Positions 25,572 to 33,711 are shown, counted from the first letter of the stretch. The stretch: DNA of 64,000 bases from an uncultured Oscillospiraceae bacterium (GCA_910587995.1 CAJUNS010000005.1:20697-84696), one strand, 5' to 3'. Numbers and translations: made by a program. Notes: generated by a model not told the origin, from the letters alone.

Positions 25572-26270
25572 TCAGCCCCGCCCCATTTTTTGGCGCTGGG
25601 CTGCGAAAATATTCTGCGTAATCCTCTCCTGGTCCTCCTCGGTCAGCTCTAAAAAGCGGCACCCATACTCCGTTTTCCCGTCCTCCCGCTCTAAAACACG
25701 CACCACCTGGCTGTACATGGCCGATTCCGGCCGGTCCTCCAAAAGCTTGACTTTCAGCAAAAACTTATCGCCTTCGTGGTAGCGGCGCTCCGATGTGATG
25801 CGGGCCCCGCCCACGCTGATATTCAGCAGCCGGCAGGGCTTTTCCCCCATTTCCAGGCCGGTGAACATGGTCGCGCTGGCCTCCAGATTGGTTTCCAGGC
25901 GGAAAAAGGCCCGGTCGTTTCCCACTTTGCACACATTCAGCTCCGCCACGGACCATATATTTTGCGGCTTAGGCGTAATGACGCCCTCCATATACACAGC
26001 CTTGCGGTTGTGGTCGTTGTAGCCCCGAATCTTGACGGGAAGGGGCTCCTCCTCTTCCCGGTCTATGGCGGACTCCGAATATTGGTGCAGCTCCGCCTGG
26101 TCTCCCCGCAGGCCCTGCAATTTTGCCACAAAAAGCATATTGTCGCTTTGGTCCGTCACCTCTACCCGCATGCCGGAATAAATCTCCCGTTCTTCCGCTG
26201 CGTTCTTCTGCCCGCTCTCTTTGGGCGGCTGCTTCTCGTTCTTTTTTCCAAACAGATTGAATAGTCTCAT
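25572..26270 (-). CDS. PilZ-domain c-di-GMP receptor (YcgR/DgrA-like)
   Basis: A 232-residue protein. The amino-terminal part (about 30-120) resembles the YcgR-N/flagellar-brake domain; the carboxy-terminal PilZ domain (about 125-225) carries the two c-di-GMP signatures, R-A-F-F-R (RxxxR) and NISVGG (the D/NxSxxG motif). The start at 26270 is set by GGGAGG six bases upstream. It is the second gene after the diguanylate cyclase at 26359, 88 bases apart, so a dinucleotide maker and its receiver are probably co-transcribed. YcgR-type proteins slow flagella or adjust exopolysaccharide production. Confidence 0.88.
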   Translation of the reverse strand: MRLFNLFGKKNEKQPPKESGQKNAAEEREIYSGMRVEVTDQSDNMLFVAKLQGLRGDQAELHQYSESAIDREEEEPLPVKIRGYNDHNRKAVYMEGVITPKPQNIWSVAELNVCKVGNDRAFFRLETNLEASATMFTGLEMGEKPCRLLNISVGGARITSERRYHEGDKFLLKVKLLEDRPESAMYSQVVRVLEREDGKTEYGCRFLELTEEDQERITQNIFAAQRQKMGRG

Positions 26271-26358
26271 ATAAAACCTCCCGCTTTCACCATTTAGGGC
26301 GTGACAAGCGCTGTTCCGCCTCATGCCTATTTTATGTGAACGCGCCCGCGCGGAACCA

Positions 26359-27276
26359 TTATTTCTCCCACAGCTGCTTCAGCTGTTCATCGGCCCAGAC
26401 GACCTGGTTCCGGCCGTGCTTTTTCGCGTCGTAGAGCATGGTGTCCGCGATCTTCAAGTACACGCCGTAGGGGCTTTCCGTTGGGGGAAGAACCGTGACG
26501 CCCCCTATGCTGACGGTGACCCACTCTGCCACAGAGGCGGCGTGGGGAATGTGGAGGTCCTCAATGGACTGGCGGATCTTTTTAAGGTGCTCAAACAGCT
26601 GCTCCGAAGTATCCCCCATAAAGATTGCCACAAATTCTTCTCCGCCATAGCGGGCGAAGAAGTCTGTGCTGCGGTTTAAATGAGAAGAGACGGTCTTGGC
26701 CACGGCGGCAATCACTTTGTCGCCAGCGGGATGGCCGAAGGTGTCGTTATACTTTTTAAAGTTGTCGATGTCAAACATGCAGATGGAAAAAGGGACCTGA
26801 AGCCGGACGGCCTCCTGCCATTTTGTGATGCTGTAACCGTCATATTTGCGCCGGTTGGCAATGCCGGTGAGCTGGTCGGTCATGGACTGCTCTTCGATCT
26901 GCCTGCGGTAATGGTACAGCTTGATGTGGGTGTTGACCCTTGCCTTTACAATCAGGGAATGAAAGGGCTTTACGATGTAGTCCACCGCCCCCAGAACCAG
27001 CCCGCGCTGCTCGTTCTCCACGTCCGAAAGGCTGGTGATCAAAATAACGGGGACATTTTGGGTAACAATCTTCTCCTGCAACTTTTTCAGCAGCGTAAAG
27101 CCATCCATCCCCGGCATCACCACATCCAACAGAATCAGGGAGAAGTCCTCGGTGCTGGCCCGGTACAGGCCGTCCTCCGCTGTCTGCGCCACGGCGACCT
27201 GGTATTCGTCGTCCAGAATTGACTTTAACTTCGCCGCCTGTAGGGCGCTGTCGTCAACAATCAGAATTTTTTCCAT
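26359..27276 (-). CDS. Response regulator diguanylate cyclase (REC-GGDEF)
   Basis: 305 residues. Receiver domain (1-120) with IVDDS, phosphoacceptor Asp in LILLDVVMPGMDG (about 50) and Lys in YIVKPF; then a GGDEF domain (about 135-300) with the active-site loop RYGGEEF and, exactly five residues before it, the RxxD inhibitory site (RSTD). By family it makes c-di-GMP from two GTP when phosphorylated and is shut off by its product. Start at 27276, GAGGAG seven bases upstream. No cognate kinase is adjacent. Paired with the PilZ receptor downstream. Confidence 0.93.
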   Translation of the reverse strand: MEKILIVDDSALQAAKLKSILDDEYQVAVAQTAEDGLYRASTEDFSLILLDVVMPGMDGFTLLKKLQEKIVTQNVPVILITSLSDVENEQRGLVLGAVDYIVKPFHSLIVKARVNTHIKLYHYRRQIEEQSMTDQLTGIANRRKYDGYSITKWQEAVRLQVPFSICMFDIDNFKKYNDTFGHPAGDKVIAAVAKTVSSHLNRSTDFFARYGGEEFVAIFMGDTSEQLFEHLKKIRQSIEDLHIPHAASVAEWVTVSIGGVTVLPPTESPYGVYLKIADTMLYDAKKHGRNQVVWADEQLKQLWEK

Positions 27277-27618
27277 ATCCGCACTCCTCGTTTTGTTTAC
27301 TGAGAGCCCGCGCCGGTTCCACGCGCGGGCCGGAACCGGCTTGAAACGGCCCCCTATTCTGTTTTGGGGGCAAAAGAGTTTATCTTGCCTTCGCAGCATG
27401 TTTTTTCTTCTATAATATTTTGGATTGGCCTCCAGGCGGAACCGCGTCCGGCGCGGCATCGTTCCGCCCGCTTTCTAAGGGGGCGGAACGCGGGGCTGTT
27501 CTCCGCCAAGTCCGCGCAGGCAGTCCGCCAGCGGGCCATTGTCCCGGCTGTAGGGACTGTTATGTGGTTATGTAAATAAATGTTTATTCGCAAAGCGTTA
27601 AAACCGAAACCACTCTCC
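27277..27618. other. 342-base gene-free region upstream of the diguanylate cyclase
   Basis: No gene. On the minus strand it contains several GC-rich hairpins: GTTCCGCCC with GGGCGGAAC (27456-27490 area) and CCGGTTCC with GGAACCGG (27312-27340 area), and an AT-rich patch (27400-27420) where a promoter is likely. The leader after that patch would be about 130 bases and hairpin-rich. I do not recognise a c-di-GMP riboswitch in it. Confidence 0.45.
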
Positions 27619-28230
27619 CTATCCTCTGGTTTTCTTGCGGCGCTCCGGTTTCAGGTACCCGCTTAACCCAGTGGCCAGCAGCTGAAACACCGTGTCCTCT
27701 GTCTCCGGCGTGTTGGGAAGCGTCCCCTCCACCACATATTTGGCGTACAAAACCGTGGAGGTAAGGACATGAAGCCACAGCAGGTCCTGGTTGATCCGGT
27801 CCAGGCTGGGAAACACCCGTTTAAAGACGCGGATCATCCCGATAAACGTGTTGAAATAGGTCACGTCCCGGCTTTTGTCATACTTAGGAAAGAAGCTGCT
27901 ATCCCGAAAACGGTGGTAAAAAATGGTCTCATCCGGACGCGCGGTCCAAAACCGGAAGTAGGGCAGCCACAGCCCTTTCACCGTCCCCATGGGGTTAGCA
28001 AGCATGGCCAAGGGGTTTAGGGTCATGCCCTCGAAAATCGCCGCCACCTGTTTGTCCACATACGTGAAGCACTCCACCAGCAGCTGCTCCTTGCCCTCAA
28101 AATGACGGTAGATCGCGCCAGGGGAAATCTCCGCGAATTCGCTGACATTCTGGATGCGCACACCCTCAAGGCCATATCGGCGCACTGCCTTCATCGCCGC
28201 GAAAAGAATCCGCGTTTTGGTATCATCCAG
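27619..28230 (-). CDS. TetR family transcriptional regulator, probable CTG start
   Basis: 203 residues if read from CTG at 28230. The frame upstream of the first ATG (28194) encodes LDDTKTRILFAA, which is exactly the helix 1 expected in TetR proteins, followed by the helix-turn-helix IQNVSEFAEISPGAIYRHFEGKEQLL. No ATG, GTG or TTG lies in frame before the upstream stop, but GGAGAAGGGG stands five bases before this CTG, while the ATG at 28194 has no ribosome binding site and would remove helix 1. The ligand-binding half is not recognised. Transcribed from a perfect promoter at 28285-28313. No divergent efflux gene lies beside it. Confidence 0.8.
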   Translation of the reverse strand: MDDTKTRILFAAMKAVRRYGLEGVRIQNVSEFAEISPGAIYRHFEGKEQLLVECFTYVDKQVAAIFEGMTLNPLAMLANPMGTVKGLWLPYFRFWTARPDETIFYHRFRDSSFFPKYDKSRDVTYFNTFIGMIRVFKRVFPSLDRINQDLLWLHVLTSTVLYAKYVVEGTLPNTPETEDTVFQLLATGLSGYLKPERRKKTRG

Positions 28231-28284
28231 AGTAACCCCTTCTCCCTGTAGTCAGCGCTTGTTCCATCCTCTATTCAAACACAG

Positions 28285-28313
28285 ATTATATACTAGTTTC
28301 CAGCTTTTGTCAA
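28285..28313 (-). promoter_or_regulatory. Consensus promoter of the TetR gene
   Basis: On the minus strand TTGACA (28313-28308), 17-base spacer, TATAAT (28290-28285). The spacer contains the palindrome ACTAGT. A short leader of about 50 bases leads to the CTG start. Confidence 0.85.
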
Positions 28314-28362
28314 TGGGATTTTCGGGGTGAAAAGGAGGCCTCCGGCTATGGCGCTACGTTCC

Positions 28363-28398
28363 CTCAAAAAACAAAACAGCGGCCCAAAAGCGCCGCTG
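28363..28398 (-). terminator. Terminator of the purine nucleoside phosphorylase gene
   Basis: CAGCGGC (28377-28383) and GCCGCTG (28392-28398) form the stem; on the minus strand it is followed by TTTTGTTTTTTGAG. Confidence 0.8.
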
Positions 28399-28433
28399 CC
28401 TCATTCTTTTTATCCAGGCCCGGCCAGCCTCCC

Positions 28434-29252
28434 TCACTTGCTCAGGTACCGCCAGACCAACCGCTGAAATTGTCCGCTCACCTGGTCCGCCACCTCCTGG
28501 ACCTCCTGGTGGCTGAGGGGCTTGCCGCCCAGGCCAGCGGCCAGGTTGGTCACCACGCTGACGCCGCAGACCCGCATCCCCATGTGCCGGGCGGCCATGG
28601 CCTCGCAGGCGGTGCTCATGCCCACCGCATCCGCACCCAGCATCCGGTACAGCTTAATCTCCTCCGGGGTCTCATAGTTGGGTCCGGTGGTTTGCAGGTA
28701 AACCCCCTCCTTGAGAGGAATGCCCAGCTCCGCCGCGGCGGCTTTTGCCCGCTCCCGCAGGGGCAGGGCGTACACCTCCGACATGTCCGGAAAACGGGGC
28801 CCCAGGGCCTCCTCGTTGGGGCCGGTTAAAGGGGAGGGCACAAAGCTGGCGATGTGCCCGGTTAGAAGCATCAGGCAACCTGGGGTCAGTTCTGGGCCGA
28901 TGCCTCCGGCGGCGTTGGTGAGCAGCAGCTCTTTGGCCCCCAGAGCCCCCAGCACCCGGATGGGCAGCACCACCTGCTCCATGGAATACCCCTCATAGTA
29001 GTGCACCCGTCCCTGCATCACCGCAACCGGTTTTTGATCCACATAGCCAAAAAGAAACCGCCCCGCATGCCCCGCCACTGTGGACACCGGGAACCCCGGC
29101 AGGCTGGCATAGGGAACCTGGGCCTCTACCTGGAGCTTTTCCGCAAAGCCTCCCAGGCCGGAGCCCAAAACCACGGCGGATTCCGGCACAAAGCTGGTGG
29201 CCTGCCGGATGGCGCTGACGCAGGACTGGATCTGATCCATAATAGCCGGCAT
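28434..29252 (-). CDS. Purine nucleoside phosphorylase (trimeric, PNP class)
   Basis: 272 residues. Phosphate-binding GSGLGGF near the start, AGHAGRFLFG, GRVHYYEGYSMEQVV, the purine-site LTNAAGGIGP and AVGMSTACEAMAARHMGMRVCGVSVVTNLAAG are all conserved features of the low-molecular-mass trimeric PNPs. It splits purine nucleosides with phosphate to free base and ribose-1-phosphate. The start at 29252 is chosen because GAGGG is six bases upstream; an ATG two codons earlier would overlap that site. Together with the LACC1-like fusion at 16346 it makes two nucleoside-cleaving functions in the window. Confidence 0.95.
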   Translation of the reverse strand: MPAIMDQIQSCVSAIRQATSFVPESAVVLGSGLGGFAEKLQVEAQVPYASLPGFPVSTVAGHAGRFLFGYVDQKPVAVMQGRVHYYEGYSMEQVVLPIRVLGALGAKELLLTNAAGGIGPELTPGCLMLLTGHIASFVPSPLTGPNEEALGPRFPDMSEVYALPLRERAKAAAAELGIPLKEGVYLQTTGPNYETPEEIKLYRMLGADAVGMSTACEAMAARHMGMRVCGVSVVTNLAAGLGGKPLSHQEVQEVADQVSGQFQRLVWRYLSK

Positions 29253-29326
29253 AAGCATCCCTCACTTTAAGATTATTTAAGTATAGCGGCGGCAGCCCAG
29301 CCGCGCCCCTGGCGGTTCTTGCCCCC

Positions 29327-30145
29327 TCAGCCCTTTAGCCGCACATACATCTGCGGCGACGCGCTTCCGTCCTTCCGCTGGGATTTAATCTCAAACATAT
29401 CCAGCGAATCCAAAAAAGGCGTCAGCTTTGAAAAGCCAAAGTTCCGCACATCAAAATCTGGATACCGCTTACCTAAAATATTCCCCACCTTGCCAATGAA
29501 AATCCAATCCTCTTCGTCCGAGTTCTCCCGCACAATGCTGCGCAAAGCCCGGCGGATGGTCCGCAGGCTGGTTTTGGGCTCTTCCGGATCCTCTTCCTTG
29601 GGCAGCTCCGGCTTGGCGGGCTTGGCGGGTGTTTTGCGGGCCGCTTTTTTAGGCTGGGGCCTCTTCGCCTGCTCGGGCTTGACCGGCTCCTCCGGCTCTT
29701 CTTCATCGGCGGCGGAAAGAATATCCAAATATTTAAACTTATTGCAGGCCGCAATAAAGGAATTGGGCGTTTTGCTCTCCCCCATGCCAATCACCGTCAT
29801 ACCCGACTCCCGCAGCCGGGCGGCCAGCCGGGTGAAGTCGCTGTCGGAGCTGACCAGGCAGAAGCCCTCCACCTGGCCGGAATAGAGGATGTCCATAGCG
29901 TCGATGATCATGGCGGAATCGGTGGAGTTTTTTCCGCTGGTGTAGCTGTACTGCTGAATGGGCAGCACGGAATTATCCAACAGGGCCGACTTCCAGGAAA
30001 CCAGCGCCGGGTTGGTCCAGTCGCCGTAAATTCGCTTGTAGGTGGCCACGCCGTCCTTGGAGATTTCGTCCAAAATAAGCTTGATGTACCGCACGGACAC
30101 ATTGTCCGCGTCAATCAGCACCGCAAAGCGGCTGTCGCTAGGCAT
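29327..30145 (-). CDS. NYN-domain RNase-like protein with C-terminal OST-HTH (LOTUS) domain
   Basis: 272 residues. The amino-terminal PIN-like NYN domain (about 1-140) keeps its acidic residues: LIDADN (D12), STDSAMIIDAMD and VSSDSDFTRLAARLRE. A Lys/Pro/Glu linker (about 145-190) leads to an OST-HTH/LOTUS RNA-binding domain (about 195-270: LRTIRRALRSIV...GKVGNILGKRYPDFDVRNFGFSKL). This LabA/YaiI-like layout suggests an RNA-cutting or RNA-handling protein. Start with GGAGGG nearby; promoter at 30277-30305. Confidence 0.88.
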   Translation of the reverse strand: MPSDSRFAVLIDADNVSVRYIKLILDEISKDGVATYKRIYGDWTNPALVSWKSALLDNSVLPIQQYSYTSGKNSTDSAMIIDAMDILYSGQVEGFCLVSSDSDFTRLAARLRESGMTVIGMGESKTPNSFIAACNKFKYLDILSAADEEEPEEPVKPEQAKRPQPKKAARKTPAKPAKPELPKEEDPEEPKTSLRTIRRALRSIVRENSDEEDWIFIGKVGNILGKRYPDFDVRNFGFSKLTPFLDSLDMFEIKSQRKDGSASPQMYVRLKG

Positions 30146-30203
30146 GGGCGGGTCCCTCCATGACAGGCCGGGCTTTTTGGGGCCCTTTTACAAATACTTT
30201 CAT

Positions 30204-30319
30204 TTTCAAATCAATGCCGCTCCTATTCCGTAAAATAATGTACGCCGCCAGCCCAACGGCTTTGTGTCTTTGGATTATTTTACCACACATTGAAAGAAGT
30301 GTCAATTGTCTTCTCTCCC
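30204..30319. repeat. Direct repeat, left copy (contains the NYN gene promoter)
   Basis: A 58-base block (30204-30261) recurs exactly at 31098-31155 and a 22-base block (30298-30319) recurs at 31163-31184. The 36 bases between them here, holding the -10 region of the NYN gene promoter, are replaced by seven bases in the right copy. Confidence 0.92.
30277..30305 (-). promoter_or_regulatory. Promoter of the NYN gene
   Basis: On the minus strand TTGACA (30305-30300), 17-base spacer, TAAAAT (30282-30277). Confidence 0.75.
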
Positions 30320-30368
30320 GCCACGGGGCGCGCCTGTGCATTGGCGCAAATGATTTTATGAAAAAGCA

Positions 30369-30397
30369 TTGACAAAATAAAATTCACATATTACAAT
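30369..30397 (+). promoter_or_regulatory. Promoter of the small membrane protein gene
   Basis: TTGACA (30369-30374), 17-base spacer, TACAAT (30392-30397), in a distinctly AT-rich stretch. Confidence 0.78.
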
Positions 30398-30461
30398 AAA
30401 TAGTAAAAGATCCACATTTCCCAAATCTGCGCCAAAAGACAAAACGGAAGGAGGTGAAAAC

Positions 30462-30839
30462 ATGTTTCAGAAACGAAATCTCGTTTTGATGCTGGCAGGC
30501 CTGGCTCTTCTGTTCGTATGGGGAGGCGGCAAAAAACAAGCGGAGCCCGTCATTTCCCAGGAGGCGGTCCAAACGGCGATCGAGAAGGACGGGGCGGAAT
30601 ATTACGCCTACATGGATTACGACGCTGCGGACCCGGACACCCAGGCCATCATAGACCGGGCCAGAATGAAGGTGATCTCCACAGTGGCCAAGGATGGCTG
30701 GGCTGTGGATGGGGCGAAAGCTTACGTGAGCAAAGGCAGCGGGGAAATCGGGCAAAAAATCCCGGAATTCTCCGAGCTTTTCCCCACCGAGTGGTACGAA
30801 AGCTACCTGCGCCTCTATCCGCCAAGGCCAGCCGAATAA
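30462..30839 (+). CDS. Small membrane-anchored protein of unknown function
   Basis: 125 residues. One amino-terminal hydrophobic segment (NLVLMLAGLALLFVW, about 6-20) after a basic start acts as a signal anchor; there is no lipoprotein Cys. The rest is a soluble, mixed-charge domain (EAVQTAIEKDGAEYYAYMDYDAAD...) that I do not recognise. Expression signals are strong: promoter at 30369-30397 and AAGGAGGTG before the ATG. The gene sits in an AT-richer segment between two copies of a direct repeat and is probably a recent arrival or a product of local rearrangement. A terminator follows at 31006. Confidence 0.7.
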   Translation: MFQKRNLVLMLAGLALLFVWGGGKKQAEPVISQEAVQTAIEKDGAEYYAYMDYDAADPDTQAIIDRARMKVISTVAKDGWAVDGAKAYVSKGSGEIGQKIPEFSELFPTEWYESYLRLYPPRPAE

Positions 30840-31000
30840 TCCACAACCGGATAAATAATTGGGGAATTGTGTTAACAAACGCACAGGACTACACCTGTGT
30901 GGGAATTCGTGCCAGTTCGAGCAACATTGCTGGCAGACATTCTTTCGAGACGATTGAGTCCGGCACAGAATATCGGTATACTAATGTGATCCCTGACTAA
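30839..31000 (+). pseudogene. Possible gene remnant downstream of the small membrane protein
   Basis: In the frame one step off the preceding gene, 53 codons read like a real protein end (LTNAQDYTCVGIRASSSN then IAGRHSFETIESG), stopping at TAA (30998-31000). The only plausible start is a GTG at 30869 with a weak GGGG before it. It may be the tail of a gene whose front was lost, or a short real peptide gene. No family recognised. Confidence 0.3.
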
Positions 31001-31005
31001 CAAAA

Positions 31006-31045
31006 GAGCTGCCTCCACGCAACGCCTGTGGAGGCAGCTCCTTTC
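31006..31045 (+). terminator. Strong hairpin terminator
   Basis: GAGCTGCCTCCAC (31006-31018) and GTGGAGGCAGCTC (31028-31040) form a perfect 13-bp stem followed by CTTTCAGCTTT. Confidence 0.8.
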
Positions 31046-31097
31046 AGCTTTAGTGCTATATTCTTTAAAAGAACGAGCACCGCACAGCGCCTGCCCA

Positions 31098-31184
31098 TTT
31101 CAAATCAATGCCGCTCCTATTCCGTAAAATAATGTACGCCGCCAGCCCAACGGCTCCGTGTCAGTGTCAATTGTCTTCTCTCCC
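31098..31184. repeat. Direct repeat, right copy (promoter-less version)
   Basis: Copies of 30204-30261 and 30298-30319, with the intervening 36 bases replaced by CCGTGTC. It keeps the -35 of the NYN promoter but not the -10. Confidence 0.92.
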
Positions 31185-31204
31185 AGGCGGGCAGATGCGC
31201 CAGG

Positions 31205-31275
31205 GGAGCCCGTTTCGGGGAGTTTTTCGTGTCCCCCGCCCTACGGGCGGGGGACACAGATGGTGTGGACAATCC
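31205..31275 (+). repeat. Palindromic intergenic repeat, copy C (divergent)
   Basis: CCCGTTTCGGGGAGTTTTTC, then core GTGTCCCCCGCCC TAC GGGCGGGGGACAC, then a degenerate right arm ending GTGGACAATCC. Same orientation as copy A, with several changes in both arms. It lies in the 470-base stretch 30840-31309, which otherwise holds only the remnant, terminator and right direct repeat. Confidence 0.85.
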
Positions 31276-31309
31276 CAGATGCGCCCCGGGGCTTGCAAAA
31301 GGCGGAAGA

Positions 31310-32311
31310 ATGGAGTATGATAGGGAAAACGAAAAAAGCTGGGAGGTTGTTGGGGTGTTTCAGTGTTTGGCAAGGGGGACCGGTCCGGCTGCGGGTCTTC
31401 CGGCGTGGGCCTGGGTGTTTGGGGCCGCGCTGGTTTTGGCGGCGGGCTGGCTTTGGCTGATTGGCCCAAAAATGAGAAAAAAACCGGATATCCGGGAGTT
31501 CCGCCGGTTTGACTATGCCCACCGGGGCCTGCATAACCTGGAAAACGGCGTGCCGGAAAATTCCCTGCGGGCCCTGGCCCTAGCGGAGCTGGCGGGGTAT
31601 GGCATGGAGTTTGACGTGCAGCTGACCAAAGACAAGCAGGTGGTAGTGCATCATGACCACAGCATTCAGCGCAGCTGCGGGGCGGACCGGAACATTTCGG
31701 AGATGACCTATGAGGAGCTGCGCCAGTACCGGCTGTTTGGCACCGAAGAGCCGGTGCCCCTGTTGCGGGAGGTGCTGGCCGCTCTGGACGGGCGCACACC
31801 GCTGATTGTTGAGCTGAAAGACTACAACGACCCGGCGGAGCTCTGCGCCCTGACCATGAAAGAGCTGGAAAACTGCCGGGGCCTTTACTGCGTGGAGTCC
31901 TTTGACCCCCGCATTGTCCGGTGGTTCCGCCAAAACCGGCCGGAGCTGGTGCGGGGCCAGCTGATGTGCCGCTTCCGCAAGGGCGATGGCGGCATGACCG
32001 CCTGGCAGGCTCTTTGCGCCCGGAACCTGCTGACCAACTGGTACACCCGGCCCCATTTTGAGGCTTATGACATCCACACCCGGGACATTCCGGCCATGTG
32101 GGCGGTGCGGAACCTGCTGGGCATGCAGGAGGTAAGCTGGACCATCCGGAGCCTGGAAGAATATGAGCGGGCGAAGGCCCTGGGGAACTTGTGCATTTTT
32201 GAGCACATTCTGCCCGCGGGGGCCTCGGGAGAAAAGCGGGGCAGCTACCAGGAACTGCTGGACGCGGCGGTGGTGGCCTTAAGCAAACGGACCGCCCAGG
32301 GGAAACGGTAA
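31310..32311 (+). CDS. Membrane-anchored glycerophosphodiester phosphodiesterase
   Basis: 333 residues from the ATG at 31310. An amino-terminal membrane span (WVFGAALVLAAGWLWLIGP, about 36-54) precedes a GDPD domain: catalytic HRG in YAHRGLHNLENGVPENSLRA, metal ligands in MEFDVQLTKDKQVVVHHDHS and the VELKDYND strand. The family hydrolyses glycerophosphodiesters to glycerol-3-phosphate and an alcohol. The start is uncertain: a GTG at 31355 has GGGAGG eight bases upstream and would still keep the membrane span. Repeat copy C stands just before it. Confidence 0.85.
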   Translation: MEYDRENEKSWEVVGVFQCLARGTGPAAGLPAWAWVFGAALVLAAGWLWLIGPKMRKKPDIREFRRFDYAHRGLHNLENGVPENSLRALALAELAGYGMEFDVQLTKDKQVVVHHDHSIQRSCGADRNISEMTYEELRQYRLFGTEEPVPLLREVLAALDGRTPLIVELKDYNDPAELCALTMKELENCRGLYCVESFDPRIVRWFRQNRPELVRGQLMCRFRKGDGGMTAWQALCARNLLTNWYTRPHFEAYDIHTRDIPAMWAVRNLLGMQEVSWTIRSLEEYERAKALGNLCIFEHILPAGASGEKRGSYQELLDAAVVALSKRTAQGKR

Positions 32312-32320
32312 AGGACAAAG

Positions 32321-32366
32321 AAACAGGGAGAGGCTCTTGGCGGGCCTCTCCCTGTTTGTGATTTTT
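32321..32366. terminator. Terminator between convergent genes
   Basis: AAACAGGGAGAGGC (32321-32334) pairs with GCCTCTCCCTGTTT (32344-32357), then GTGATTTTT. It separates the phosphodiesterase gene from the TldE-like gene. Confidence 0.88.
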
Positions 32367-32414
32367 ATACTATATCCTATCCTCGTTTGGATGTGCAGCA
32401 CCTTAGAGGGCGCT

Positions 32415-33698
32415 CTACACGCCCGCCACGCTCACGTTTTTGATCTTCATGCCATAGGGTCCCGAGTAGTCCACGGTCTCATAGCGGTCGGAGCTGAATT
32501 CCAAGTCCTCTTGGGCCTCGAACAGGCTGCCGTTGATGGAGCCCCCAGTCACCGGCGTGGCTTTGCCGTTCTCGTCAATCAGGTAGGCCAGCCGGATCTC
32601 CCCGCCAAAATGGCCGCTCATGGAGTCCATTTGGAAGTCGGAGAAGGTAACCGCCCACAGGCAGGGGCCCGCCTTCAGCTCTTCAAAGGGCTTGCCGGTG
32701 TTTTCGCAGCGCAGCTTCTGATAGCCGCCGGTGGGGGTTACGCCCAGGTAGCGGCAGAAACGGTTGGGGCCGTGGATGACTTGGAGCTCGCCGGCCCGCA
32801 GCAAAGGCCGGTCCACCATGGGAATGCCCTCCTCGCTGTAGGGCGCGGTGGCGCACAGGTCCAAGTTCAGCTGGGCGCCGGCCACAGCCTGGCCCTGGAC
32901 CTTTTCGCCTACCTGCCAGGTGGAGTATTTGGGGTAAACCATAAAGGCGGCGGAGCGGTCCATGTAGTAGTGGAGCACCGTGGACACCGCGTTGCCGCTG
33001 AGGACCACATCGTACCGGCCGCTTTTCAGGATGCGCTGGGCACGGGCCCGGTCCCGGACAAAGGAGAGGGCTCCCGCCACTTTTTTGGAGAGGGCCTCCC
33101 CCTCCAGCTCGTTGTAGGAGAAGGTGTTGTGAATCTCCACATCCTCCGGCTCCCGGCACTGAACCACAAACTCTCCGTTGGCCTTGGCGTCCGTATAGGA
33201 TACGTTGGTGCCATTGGAGCTGAGGATGTGGTGCTGGGTGCGGGTGATGAAAATTTCCGCCGAGTTTAGAAAAGCGTCTTCGTGCACGTCCGGCGCGAAA
33301 AGGGACTGGGCCATGCGCTGGGCGCTGTCCGCCAAAGGCTCCTGGGCCAGAGGGCCGGTCTTCTTCTTCAAAGGGGCCTGAACGGGATCGGCCAGGTCGA
33401 AGTAGGGGTTGGCCGCAAACTGGGCCGCGTAGTAGGCGGAGTTCAGCTCCTGGCGCAGCTGGCCATCCGGCATAGAGGACAGCAGCACCACGCTGGTAAA
33501 GCCCCGCTGGGGCGGGCCTCCCGCCGGGTCCCGCACGTCGCGGAACACCGTGACCTCGAACTTGCGCACATCTTTAAACCGGCGGGTATCCAGCTGCTTT
33601 TTCACGAAAAACAGCTCGGCGCTCTCTTCGGTGACGTCGTTAATGCGCCACAGGTCCACGCCGCAGTCCTGCAATGCTTGCTTGATACGGTCTATCAT
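32415..33698 (-). CDS. TldE/PmbA-like protein
   Basis: 427 residues. It matches the TldD/PmbA fold but lacks a HExxxH zinc motif, as expected for the TldE partner; recognisable parts are SNGTNVSYTDAKANGEFVVQ, the LSGNAVSTVLHYY block and the GGSINGSLFE end. With TldD it forms a heterodimeric protease that degrades unfolded peptides and, in some bacteria, matures ribosomal peptide antibiotics. It follows the TldD gene with 13 bases between and AAGGAGG before its ATG. No precursor peptide gene is visible nearby. Confidence 0.85.
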   Translation of the reverse strand: MIDRIKQALQDCGVDLWRINDVTEESAELFFVKKQLDTRRFKDVRKFEVTVFRDVRDPAGGPPQRGFTSVVLLSSMPDGQLRQELNSAYYAAQFAANPYFDLADPVQAPLKKKTGPLAQEPLADSAQRMAQSLFAPDVHEDAFLNSAEIFITRTQHHILSSNGTNVSYTDAKANGEFVVQCREPEDVEIHNTFSYNELEGEALSKKVAGALSFVRDRARAQRILKSGRYDVVLSGNAVSTVLHYYMDRSAAFMVYPKYSTWQVGEKVQGQAVAGAQLNLDLCATAPYSEEGIPMVDRPLLRAGELQVIHGPNRFCRYLGVTPTGGYQKLRCENTGKPFEELKAGPCLWAVTFSDFQMDSMSGHFGGEIRLAYLIDENGKATPVTGGSINGSLFEAQEDLEFSSDRYETVDYSGPYGMKIKNVSVAGV

Positions 33699-33711
33699 CT
33701 TCTTTACCTCC

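Noticed and set aside
27277..27618. A c-di-GMP riboswitch before the diguanylate cyclase
   Set aside because: Hairpins are present, but the conserved GEMM core pattern is not recognisable on the minus strand.
31167..32318. A 383-codon minus-strand frame opposite the glycerophosphodiesterase
   Set aside because: Pro/Arg/Cys-rich shadow of a GC-rich gene with clear catalytic motifs on the plus strand.
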